DNA of 64,000 nt, from assembly GCA_029721435.1 (NCBI GenBank), contig CM056573.1:192261103-192325102 (forward strand), read 5' to 3'. How positions within the stretch are numbered: position 1 is the stretch's first letter; every line of letters begins with the position of its first letter. The translations under genes were made by a program, and so were the position numbers. Source of the stretch: Gymnothorax reevesii. Lineage: Eukaryota; Chordata; Actinopteri; Anguilliformes; Muraenidae. Below are positions 45,301-57,300 of this stretch, one piece after another. The notes below the pieces were generated by a model. The model saw nothing but the letters and a program-made list of their open reading frames with translations, ran no database searches and had not been told where the DNA came from.

Positions 45301-48300
45301 TGTTGAATTGTGCATTAGTTTGATGGCCAGTTTGTCAACTAGCTAGCGTTCACTACGATGGATGTGGTTACCCTACACATAGCCCATAAAATAAACACAC
45401 AACAAAAAATAACAACAATTTATCGCTAATACTGAAATAGCGAGCTAGTTAGCAATGTAGCTAGCAAGATAAAATGATATCAAACTCTGTAATGCAATAG
45501 CTAGCTAGGTAGATAGCCAAGTGGCTAGCGGGTTACAAGGCTAAACTTTGGTAACACTGAAATAGCAAGCTAAAACTCTTGAAACAAATGTAACCTAATG
45601 AGTCAGTTCAGCGCCAAGGAGTTGCGCGCAGGGATTTTGTGCTGCGGTCTGCCTCAGAATGCAGTTACAGTGATTTTATACCAGCACGGAACGCGGCTCA
45701 GCCAATCACATTTAAGGATGGGAAGCACCCGTTTTATAATCTTCAATTTTAACAAGGCTCGTAGACATTGAAAGTCTGACATTCACTGGAGATTGCCAAT
45801 AACCCTTTGCGTTAGCATTAATAGAATGAAATACACAAATGTATTGTAAATGTATGCTGTGAGTTTTTGTATGCTATGTATGAAGTACATACAGATCATG
45901 ATTACAATATGATACATCGCTGATAATATGATGACTTGTTTTCAAATGTATATTTATATTTGTGTGTTGACAAAACTAGATGCAGTTGATTCAACAACTA
46001 CAGAGTTGAGAAAAAGTTAAGTCAATCACCATATTTGAAAATTTTGTCAATGGCATGGAAAAAACAAAGTTAACTTTTAACTGAACTTGTCAAAATTAAC
46101 TAAACTAGTTAATTTTCAATTGGACATTAACTGAATTAAATTGATGAAATTTTAGTATTAACTTAACCAGTTAATCCAACAAGTTAATCGCCCCATGCCT
46201 GAAAGAGACGTAATGTGATGCAAAGTCTTTACGATCTAACAGGTTCAGTCAGAGAGGGAGACGTTCTCTGACTCATTATTAATCTCATTTAATCAGGCAG
46301 TCTCATGAAGAATGGTTACAAAAAGTATATAAATACAAATTATGCATTAACAGACCTACAATAATTTATTATGAAATTAAGAAAAATTCATACATTTTGA
46401 AAATTAAGAAACACAAATACATGTGTGATTGTCCATACATAAATTCAACCTTTAAAAATGTTCAACTGCAATAAGAGAATGCTAATTTCCAATTTTTTTG
46501 AAAAAAAAAATGGCTCATTCCATTTGTGTTTAGCAAAATATTTCAATCCACTTTTTCCAAGTTCATTGTGTACAGGATGTACAACCATAGTTATAAAAAG
46601 ATGGACGCAGCATCCTGATCTGAAAAAGTCCTCAAGTCTGACGCCTGACCAAACTTGGCCCAGTGAGATGGTGCGGAGAGCTACTGACAGCGATGGGGAC
46701 CGCGCTCGCTGCAGGTTGTGAGAGAGGCCCAGAGGGAAATGAGTTGGCGTCAGGAACAGGTTGAGAAACTGGGCACATCGACCACCATTGCCAAGTATCC
46801 TGCTAGCCAACTTCCAGTCCCTAGAGAATAAGTTGGACGATCTAAGGACCAGGATCAAGTACCAGAGGGACATACGGGACTGTAACACAATCTGCCTCAC
46901 CGAGACGTGGCTGACTACCGCAACACCGTTTATTTCGGTGCATCGCGCGGACAGAACAGCTGGATCGGGCAAGTCTACGGGAGGGGGAGTATGCCTGATG
47001 GTAAATAACAACTGGCGCGATGGCAGGTCCTTACACCAAAATACAAACAAAGGCTGAAGCAGGAAGCACCGGTGCAAAGGGGGGCGAAGCGATGGTCTGA
47101 CCAATCAGAGGCCGCCCTACAAGACGCTCTGGAAAACACGGACTGGAACATGCAGCTTGGGTGATGACATCAACGTGTTTACGGTAGCAGTTGTGGGATT
47201 TATTGGGAAATTGGTGGAAGACACCATTCCGAAAATCACCATCAGAACATTTCCCAATCAGAAGCCGTGGGTGGATAAAACTATTTGCAGCGCTCTGAGG
47301 TCCCACTCCGCTGCCTATAACACAGGGCTTGCAACCGGGAAATGGAGGATTATAAAGCAGCCTCATACAAAGTCCGCCGAGCTGTAAAGGAGGCTAAACA
47401 CACGTTACGGCAAGAAGCTGGAATTACAACTGCAGCAGTCTGACCCCAGGAGGTTGTGGCGTGGACTACAAACCATCACAGACTACCAACCTACGCCTAC
47501 GTCTATGCTGAATGCCGACACCTCTCTGGCTGATGAACTTAACAACTTTTATGCACGCTTCGAGGCAAATAATCGATCAAATAGCCGAGAAGACGACACA
47601 TCTCCCACAGAGAGGAGGCGTACACCGTGACAGAGCATGACGTGAGGAGGATGTTCAGGAGAGCAAACGCTAGGAAAGCAGCAGGTCCAGACGGCATCAC
47701 TGGTCGTGCCCTTAAAGCCTGCGCCAACCAACTTGCACCAGTGTTAACAGTAATATTCAATCTTTCCCTTTCCCAGTTCATTATTCCCACCTGCTTCAAA
47801 CAGTCATCTGTAGTCCCTGTCCTAAAAAACTTCGATCCCAGCTGTTTAAATGACTATCGCCCAGTAGCCCTGACCTCCGTGGTAATGAAGTGTTTTGAGA
47901 GGCTGATCAAATCCTTCATCACCTCCTACTTACTTGTCACCCTTGACCCTCTGCAATTTGCATATTGCCCCAACAGAGCCGCAGATGACGCAATAGCCTA
48001 TATTCTTCATACAGCCCTGGCCCACTTGGACACGAGGAGGGGAGGTTATGTTAGGTTGTAGTGATGCGCGGGTCAAGGTTTTGTAACACCCGCACCAACC
48101 CAACCCGAAGTGACAGCAAACCCGCCCCGCTACAACTCGCACTGATTTTCAACCCGAACCCAACCCGACCCGACACAAAAAGGAGGCAAGAGAAAAAGAA
48201 TACAGTGGGTCTGTGTGACATGATTTGCAATGGAAAAAAAAAGATTCCTCTGTTACGCTATGGATTTGAATGGAGCACAACATACCATTGGCTTTTCGCT

Positions 48301-51300
48301 GTAATTATTAACACAAAGTTTAGGCGCTGTCTATTAATTGAACCTTACCGTGATTTCTGATCTTTGCAACCAAACGAAATGCCATCAGGCAAAATATTGC
48401 GAACAGGCTGTCTTATTGGAACAAAATTAAGATGACAGTGGCGCACTGGAGCTATCGCCTACTCTCCCATACAGTGTTGCGATATCCTGTCTACGAGGAA
48501 AATCTTTTTTCCTCATATATTTATTTCGAGATTGTTTTGGGGGGGGGGGGGGCTTTAGGCGATTTTTTCAATACAGCTTATAAAATATCGGCCTAGGCAT
48601 ATTTTTCCCAAACTAGGCAAAAACAAAATCGCGTCAACAGTGCCAGGGTTTAAGCGATTACGGCGCGCTTCCTGGACACGGCCAGCCGAACTGAAGGTTC
48701 GCTCGCTTGTTGCGCTAGTTGTTGGGACGCAGAGAACTGCTTTGGCCTCCATGGAGCTTTACACGATTATTTTTTGTCTCGTGGTATGGTAATTAATGAG
48801 AGCAAGGCTAAGTTTATGACCATACAAGCTTCAGTAATAAGTTACCTATTCGTTTGGGTGATAGGCCTATGTGTAGCCTATATAATGGTGTTATAGAAAT
48901 GTACATCCAAGAAGTGTCTTTCCTGCCGATGGCAGCACACGCTCTGCTGTTAGAGAACACGTAGCTGATAAACGGAAGCACCTCAACAAGTTGATTTTAT
49001 TTTTGAAATCGAATCGTCATATGCCTTTCACTGTGAAGTGGCGAAAAAAATGTTTCACTATGTGTTGTTTGGACCCACAGGTCAATAAAATTACTACTAC
49101 TATATAATATTTTGGTGCTGACTGCAGAACGATTTAAAAGATGCGCTATCATTCAACCTTTAGATCCTCAGTCTAACCGTGGAGGATTAAGCCGCGCACC
49201 AGTGAGTTCTTGCACATCGAGAGTAGAGAGTAGGAAGAGAGAGAGGTACAATTGGCATTCTATTCTGCTTAAGGTAGCGTTACATCGTTTGACAAGAGCA
49301 TATTATCTAGGCTGTATGTCTGAGCCCTAAAGTGGCCGATAGCCTATTTTACTTTTTATTCGCAATTTCATGGGAATTAGATGTCGCTACTGTATGGCCC
49401 AACCCGCCCGCACCCGCTAAATGTTATTAAAATATTGACCCGACACGCCCGACCCGCGGGTAAACCCGCGGGACCCACGGGTTCCGGGCCGACTCGCGCA
49501 TCACTATTAGGTTGCTATTTGTTGATTTTAGCATTTAACACCATAATCAGACTGGTCACTAAACTGAAACACCTAGAACTCCACCCCTCCCTGAGCAGGT
49601 GGGTCTTTAATTTCTTCACCAGCAGACCACAGGTGGTAAGAGTGGGCCATCATCTGTCATCCTCCATCAACCTGCCCAAGGATGCGTCCTTAGCGCTCTG
49701 CTGTACTCACTGTATACATATGACTGCGTGGCCACAGCAGACTCCAACATCATAGTTAAATTTGCTGACGAGACAGCTGTGATCGGCCTGGTCTCCGACA
49801 ATAACGAGAGGGCCTACCTGACAGGGGTTAACCACCTTAAACTGGTGCCAGGAGAATAACCTCACGCTGAACGTCCGCAAAACTCAAGAGCTGATCATGG
49901 ACTTCAGCAGGAAGCAGCAGAGGAGCTACCACCTTTTCGACATCAATGGAGTTGAGGTGGAGAGGGTGGAAAGGGTTAAATACCTCGGTGTTAACATCAC
50001 ACAGGACCTAACATGGTTCTATCACATCAACACCCTGGTTAAGAAGGTGCGCCAGTATTACTTCAGGCACCTGAGGGACTTCAAGCTCCCCCTCAGGGTG
50101 CTCAGGAACTTTTACACCTGCATCCTGACGGAGAGCATCACCACCTGGATGAGGAGCAGCACCAAGTAGGACTACTTGACCGTGAGGAGGGTGGTCTGCT
50201 CAGCTGAGCGTAACATCAGAACCACACTCCCTAACCTGCAGGACACTTACATCAAGCGATGCAGGTCAAAGGCCAAAAAGATTGTTTGGGAGCCTAGTCA
50301 CCCTAACAATGGACTCTTCGCTCTGTTACCATCAGGGAAGCACTACCAATGCCTAAAGGCAAACACAGAGAGGATGGGGCGGAGCTTCTTCCCTCAGGCC
50401 TGTGCCGAGCCCCCTCCAAGTCAGCACTAACATCAACAGATCCCTGCACTATTTGTTACTGCACTTTTGCTGTATTCATTTAACTTCATTATTTTAGACA
50501 TTGTGTTATTTTTAATGTCTTTATGCTTCAATCTTGTTATTATATGCTTTTATATATTGTGCCAGACAGGTATATAATACATTTCACTATGCATTGTACT
50601 GTGTATGATTGTATATGAGACCAATACATTTGAACTTGAAAAAGAAGCCCATGCAGAAGTACCGTAGAATGGAATTCTATTTAATGGCCAGCAGATGGCG
50701 ACATCGGTGATTGCAGAAAGAGGTTCAAAGCTATAGAAGTCTATGAGAAATGACCCTACTTTCCCACCTGATTTTTCATTTAAATAATGATTTTTTTACA
50801 TTATTATATGGTATATATATCAAGTTTCAAGTCTCCTTCGATATATCGTGATGTTCATTTTTGTAAATTATGGTCCCATATTGACTAGAATAAAGGATAA
50901 AGCCAGAATATGCTTTAGGGGAGTGGCTATCCTCTGGTCCTTGTCCTATACGATCAGATCCAGAGCCACGTTCCTCCTCTGATTTTCAATACACGCTCTC
51001 CTCCAATAGAAATCACATCCGGTTTCAAAATGACAACATGGCACAATTCAAATTGCCCAAAATCGAGTCTTCCTTTTTGGTATGCTGAAACCAACAGGTG
51101 ACGTCAGGTTAGCTTTGTCCGTCTTTTTATACAGTCTATGTGAACAACTACCAATAAAATATCCTGTAACCTGACATTGTAAGCACAGCATCAAAATGTA
51201 ACTGGAGAACACAGATGACAGTTTTTGCAGTAAAACCTCAGAAACCTCACCATATACACACATCCTGCTTCCACAATGAACACTCGAGGACAGTACTCTC

Positions 51301-54300
51301 GAGGCTGACAGAACACCAGCACCGGTAACCAGCCGGGTGGATCGCAGAACCCCGAACAGAGCCAAGTGTCTGCTGGTCAACCATGCAGCACACAGGACAA
51401 TAAGACGTCTGTTATGTATGCGTATTTTATGTACAGCATTGTATATCATTTGGAAGTGAAGATTTGTCACATGCTGTTTTTGCTGCCTTGCTGGTCAGCT
51501 ATTTGTTTTGCTCATTTGGCGCCCTCTGGTGGTGTGTCTGTAAAACATAATCTGATGTAATATCTCACTTCTATATAATGGACTAGTGCTTTCTAGAAGC
51601 TTCTGGCACCTTCCTGCCTGGAGGGGCGGGATGACCCAAGAATCCTGTGGATCTTTCCAGAATGTTGCTAGTCGATATAAATGCTGTGATTTTAAGCACA
51701 GCAGAGTAGAGCAGAGCAGAAGCAGAGTTTTTGTTTTGGCAACAGAGTTAATTAGTGGCATTAGAGTGTTATTAGATTTAACAGTGGATTTTTTTCGTAC
51801 AACTTTTTTATTTAGTGAATAAATTTGTTTAGTTGTCATTGCTGGTTTTCTTTGTTGTGATTTTTTTTCAAGTCATAACAAATTGGAGGTTCTACCGAGA
51901 TAAATCATTCATTGAATCAACGATTGGATTCACCAAAGATTAAAGCTGTATTATTATGTCAAATCTTGTGACCATTTTAAAAATCAGCAATCATGACTTT
52001 TACTGTGGAAAGTTTTTTGAAAACTCCAACCCAGGAATTAACTGTGTTGGCAAAGAAGAAGGACTTGCTGCAAATCGCCTCAACCCTTGGATTATCTGAT
52101 GTGAAGTCATCAATGAAGAAACAAGAAATATTCAACATTTTAGTGCAACATTTCATTGATGAAGATATCTTTGGGGAAGAAGCAGCAGAATTAATTAAAG
52201 CTGTGGAAGTGCCTGCAACGGAGCTGCAAAGACTTGAATTTCAGCTACGCCTGAAAGAGCTGGAAGAAAGAAGGTTGGAGTGGGAGAGAGAACTGGAGGA
52301 AAGAAGGATGGAGAGAGAACTGGAGGAAAGAAGGATGGAGAAAGAGAAAGAACGAGAAGAAAAAAGGATGCAGTGCGAATTGGAAATGAAGAAAATAGAA
52401 GCAGGTACTGTTCCAAAATCTTTTGGACTTTCTGATCATTTTGATGTGGTTAAACACATCAGACTTGTTCCTCCTTTCTTAGAAAATGATGTAGACCAAT
52501 ACTTTACCCATTTTGAAAAAATTGCTGAAAATTTGAAATGGTCAATCGAGCATTGGACAATGATGTTACAAAGTGTTCTTACTGGTAAAGCTAGAAAAAT
52601 CTATAACCAGTTATCTGTCCAACAGTGTGCTGATTATGATTTTGTCAAATCTGCCATTCTGAAGGGTTATGAATTAGTCCCCGAGGCTTACAGGCAAAAA
52701 TTTAGGAACTTTCGCAAGGAAGCCAGTCAAACTCATGTTTAATTTGGCAGGTTAAAGGAACAGTTGTTTGATCAGTGGTGTAATTTCATGAAAGTTGAAA
52801 AAGATTTTGATAGAATTGATTTTGGTTGAGGAATTCAAAAGGTGTATTCAGCCTGATATTAAAACTTTCCTTGAGGAAAAACAAGCTAATATTTTGCAAG
52901 ATGTTTCCACCCTAGCTGATAGTTATGCATTGACTCATAAGTCTTCGTTCGTCCAAAAATACATTTTTTCTAAATTTCAAAACAAGTCTCAGAGCAAGAC
53001 TTTTTCTAATAACACTTCTAATGATTCTAAGGCCACTTCTGAGAGGAAACCTTCCAGTGAGAAGCAATCCTCTGATTCTTCACCCTCTGTGTCTTGCCAA
53101 TACTGCAAAAAGCAAGGTCACCTTATTTCCGAGTGTTATGCTCTCAAGAAAAAACAACAACGAGAAGAAACCAAGCCAACTGCTTTGACTAAGAGAGAAT
53201 CTCGTGTATCAATGGTCAGTTCGCCTGATCTTCTACCTTCTGTGTCTGATTCTGTTATGGAGGGTTTTGAGCCATTCATCACCGATGGTTTTGTCTCACT
53301 TTCACATGATTTTTCCTCATCTGCTCCTGTTCGAATTCTAAGGGATACTGGGTCTTCCCAATCTCTTATTCTTGCAGATATTCTGCCTTTCTCGGACAAA
53401 TCGTCTACTCAGGCTAATGTCTTTATTCAAGGAGTAGAATGTGGTTTTACAAGTGTACCTCTCCATAATGTTCATCTCAAATCAGACTTAGTCTCTGGGC
53501 CTGTTACTGTTGGTGTTAGGTCTTCTCTTCCTTTCAAAGGTGTTCATTTGCTTCTTGGTAATGATCTTGCTGGGGATAAGGTTGTGCCCTACCCTGTTGT
53601 AACTGACACTCCTTTGATTGATCAAGAATCTGACTCTATAGAGGAGGAAATTCCAGACCTCTATCCTTCATGTGCAGTTACTCGTTCTATGGCCAAAAAG
53701 GCTATTCAAGATGATGCTGACCTGGACTTTAACCTGGCTGACACCTTCATTGGGCACTCTTTTCATCAAGAACCTTCCAGTCCTAAGAAATCGTCAGACC
53801 TTGTCAGGTCATCCCAATGATATTCGGTCTCTGAAAAAAACGTATTTAGGAGCAACAACAAGCCCGTGATCTAGCGCATCTTCCACCACAGCTGCAAGTG
53901 AACAAGAGGAAAATCAAATTCCTGTCTGTTTTTACAATAAAAATGGTGTGCTTATGAGAAAGTGGCGTCCACCTGATGTTCCTGCAGATGAAGAGTGGAT
54001 GATCACCCATCAAATTGTTCTTCCAAAGTCTTATCGTCAAGAAAGTTTAGCTCATGACAATCCTATGTCAGGTCATTCGGGTATCAAGAAGACCCTTCAA
54101 CATGTCAGGAATCATTTCTTCGGGCCTTCTATGAGGTCCAATGTACAGTAGTACTGCAAATCCTGTCATACTTGTCAAATGGTTGGGAAGTCGAACCAGA
54201 ATATTCCAAAGGCTCGACTTAAGCCCATTCCTGACTTTGATGAACCTTTCAGTCGGATCATCATTGACTGCGTTGGACCATTGCCGAAGACTAGGTCTGG

Positions 54301-57300
54301 TTGTGAGTACTTACTGACTATCATGTGTGCTTGCACCCGGTTTCCTGAGGTAATTCCACTTCGTGATATCAAGGCGAAGACTATCATCAAGGCTCTTACC
54401 AAGTTTTTCTGCTTTGATGGTCTTCCTAAGTCTATTCAGTCTGATCAAGGGTCAAATTTCATGTCTGGCATATTTCAACGAGTTAGGCATGAGCTTGGTA
54501 TTAAACAATACAGGTCATCAGCTTACCATCCTGAAAGTCAAGGTGCTTTAGAGAGGTTCCATCAAACCCTGAAGAACATGATAAGGACCTACTGCCTTGA
54601 CACAGAGAAAGACTGGGATGAAGGTGTCCATCTTCTTCTGCTTGATGCCCGTGAAGCTGTTCAAGAATCTCTTGGGTTCAGTCCTTTCGAGCTCGTTTTC
54701 GGGCATACAGTCCGTGGACCTTTGAAGCCTCTGAAGGAAAAGTTGCCCGCCGAAGATGATGTCCCAATGAACTTGCTTCAGTATGTCTCTGACTTCCGTA
54801 ATAGTCTCTGTAAGGCTTGTGACTTTGCTAAGTCTAATCTCAAAGAAGCTCAGGGCAAAATGAAAGCCAGATGTGACCTTCATTCCCGAGACAGAAGTTT
54901 TAAAACTGGTGACAAAGTCCTTGCACTTTTGCCGGTTCCTGGAAACCCTCTAAGAGCCCGATATTTCGGCCCTTACACTGTCCTCAAAAAGGTCAGTGAT
55001 CTAAATTACATAATTTTAACTCTTGGAAGAAAGAAAAAAAAACAAATGTGTCACATCAACATGCTGAAAGAATACATTGATAGAGACACTCAGCAAAAGC
55101 CAGTCAATGTGGTAAATACAGTTGAACTGGAAAATTCCAAAGAGGATTGTGACTGCCCCATAGAAAATAAACCTGGTCCAGTCAAACTTGAAAATACAGA
55201 CATTCTTCAAAATTTTGACGCCAAGTTGTCCCACCTGTATCCTTTTCAACAACAGCAGCTAAATCAGCTAATATTTGAAGATAGTCACATATTCCCTGAC
55301 GTTCATTCAAGGACTGATTTGGTTTACCATGATGACATCCTACAAGATGATGCCAAGCCTGTAAAACAGCATCCCTACAGAATGAATCCAGAGCAGCAGA
55401 AATACCTTAAACAAGAAGTCAAATACCTGCTTTAAGATGACTTTGTTGAACCTAGTTACAGTGACTGGAGTTCTCCATGCATCCTAGTTCCCAAACCCAA
55501 TGGAACATATAGAATGGTGACTGACTACAGGAAAGTGAATGCTCTATCAAAAACGGACTCATATCCTATTCCCAGGATTGATGACTGCATTGACAAAGTT
55601 GGACATTCAAAGTATGTCACCAAATTTGATCGCCTCAAGGGCTTCTGGCAGATCCCTGTAACAGATAAAGCAAAGGAGATCTCTGCCTTTGTCACACCAG
55701 ATGGATTATACCAATACAAGGTCATGCCATTAGAAATGAAAAATTCTACGGCCACCTTCCAACGTCTGGTAAACAGAGTGATTGCTGGACTGCCAGGATG
55801 TGAGGCCTATATCGATGACATTGTCATCACCAGTGACAGCTTCCAAGAGCACCTCACCAACATCAGAAACTTCTTTCAGAGAGTGATGCCAAGCTGACTA
55901 TCAAACTTGTTAAAAGTGACTTTTGTAAAGCTACAGTTGTTTACTAAGGTCATATTGTAGGACAGGGTCAAGTCAAACCTTTTGATGCAAAAGTAAAAGT
56001 CATCACTGAATTTCTTGAGCCTACAACTAAAAGACAACTAATGAGATTTCTAGGGATGGCTGGCTACGACAGAAAATTCTGTAAAAATTTCTCTATCATC
56101 TCTGAACCTTTGACAAATTTACTGAAGAAAAATGCAAAATTTGTTTGGGATGAAAAATGTCAAAATTCATTTGACCAGCTGAAAGCTATCCTCAAAAATG
56201 CACCAGTTCTCTTATCTCCTAATTTCAAAAAGGAGTTCAAGTTGGCGGTTGGTGCCAGTGACATTGGTGCAGGCGCAGTTTTACTGCAAGAAGACACTGA
56301 TGGAGTAGATCATCCTGTTTGTTACTTTTCCAAAAAGTTTGATAATAATCAGAAAAACTACTCAACAATTGAAAAAGAATGTTTAGCACTTGTTTTGGCT
56401 TTACAACATTTTGAAGTCTATTAGACTTGTTCAGCTACTTTCATCAAGGTCTACAGTGAACACAATCCCCTCACATTCTAGCATAAGATCAAAAACAAGA
56501 ATCAAAGATTACTGAGATTGAGTTTACTTTTGCAAGAGTATGATTCGGATATTTCTCACATCAGATAATGTTATCCCAGATACACTTTCACGCATGTCAT
56601 TTTATTTCTTTTTTAGATTGTGAAAAATGTAATTTTACTTTTCTATTTGATTGTGATGCTTGCACTGGTTGTGTTATATATGTTATTGTTATCAATGTGT
56701 AAAGTTCTAGACTGTTCTGATTATAAAACTGTGTTAATTTTAACAAAAGAAAGCTTTTAGCAAACCTTTCTTTTCTTAAAGAGGGGAGGTGTTATGTATG
56801 CGTATTTTATGTACAGCATTGTATATCATTTGTAAATGAAGATTTGTCACATGCTGTTTTTGCTGCCTTGCTGGTCAGGTATTTATTTTGTTCATTTAGC
56901 ACCCTCTGGTGGTGTGTCTGTAAAACATAATCTGATGTTATATCTCACTTCTATGTAATGGACTAGTGCTTTCTAGAAGCTTCTGGCACCTTCCTGCCTG
57001 GAGGGGCGGGATTACCCAAGAATCCTGCGGATCTTTCCAGATTGTTGCTAGTCTATATAAATGCTGTGATTTTAAGCAGAGCAGAGGAGAGCAGAGCAGA
57101 AGCAGAGTTTTTGTTTTGGCAACAGAGTTAATTAGTGGCATTAGAGTGTTATTAGATTTAACAGTGGATTTTTTTCGTACAACTTTTTTCATTTAGTGAA
57201 TAAATTTGTTTAGTTGTCATTGCTGGTTTTCTTTGTTGTGATTTTTTTTCCCCCAAGTCATAACACGTCCGACAAAGGGAACAATGATCTGGATAGCCTC

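Larger units (their letters stand above)
41235..46201. mobile_element. hAT-type element with perfect 8-bp target duplication, hosting a LINE
   Basis: Ends CAGGCATGGGGTGATTAA (41235) and CGATTAACTT-complement CCCCATGCCTG (ending 46201). AAAGAGAC is duplicated exactly at 41227-41234 and 46202-46209. No hAT transposase was found; most of the interior is an L2-type LINE (about 41390-44690) and a GCTAGC-rich repeat block (44740-45790). Confidence 0.9.
46660..50640 (+). mobile_element. CR1/L2-group LINE, interrupted by a hAT element
   Basis: Coding pieces in order from 46760 (endonuclease) through RT to 50430, then a 3' tail ending AATACATTTGAACTTGAA. A hAT element occupies 48059-49506 within the RT. 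Multiple stops. The exact clade is uncertain. Confidence 0.82.
51410..57265 (+). mobile_element. Full-length Gmr1-like LTR retrotransposon, copy D
   Basis: 5856 bp with two LTRs (51410-51880 and 56790-57265), PBS, PPT and a 4-bp target duplication CGTC (51406-51409, 57266-57269). Internal order: Gag, zinc knuckle, protease, integrase, reverse transcriptase, RNase H. All domains are recognisable but broken by stops (52741, 53818, 54149, 55433), a frameshift near 55895 and an RNase H Asp-to-Gly change. LTRs differ at about 15 positions plus two small indels, counted by eye, roughly 3%. Confidence 0.93.

Noticed and set aside
46445..47104. 219-codon minus-strand frame
   Set aside because: Antisense to the LINE endonuclease region and crossing its border; a shadow ORF.
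51048..51470. 140-codon minus-strand frame
   Set aside because: Crosses the border of a nonautonomous repeat and the start of the ORF1-like gene and runs into the LTR; no protein motif.
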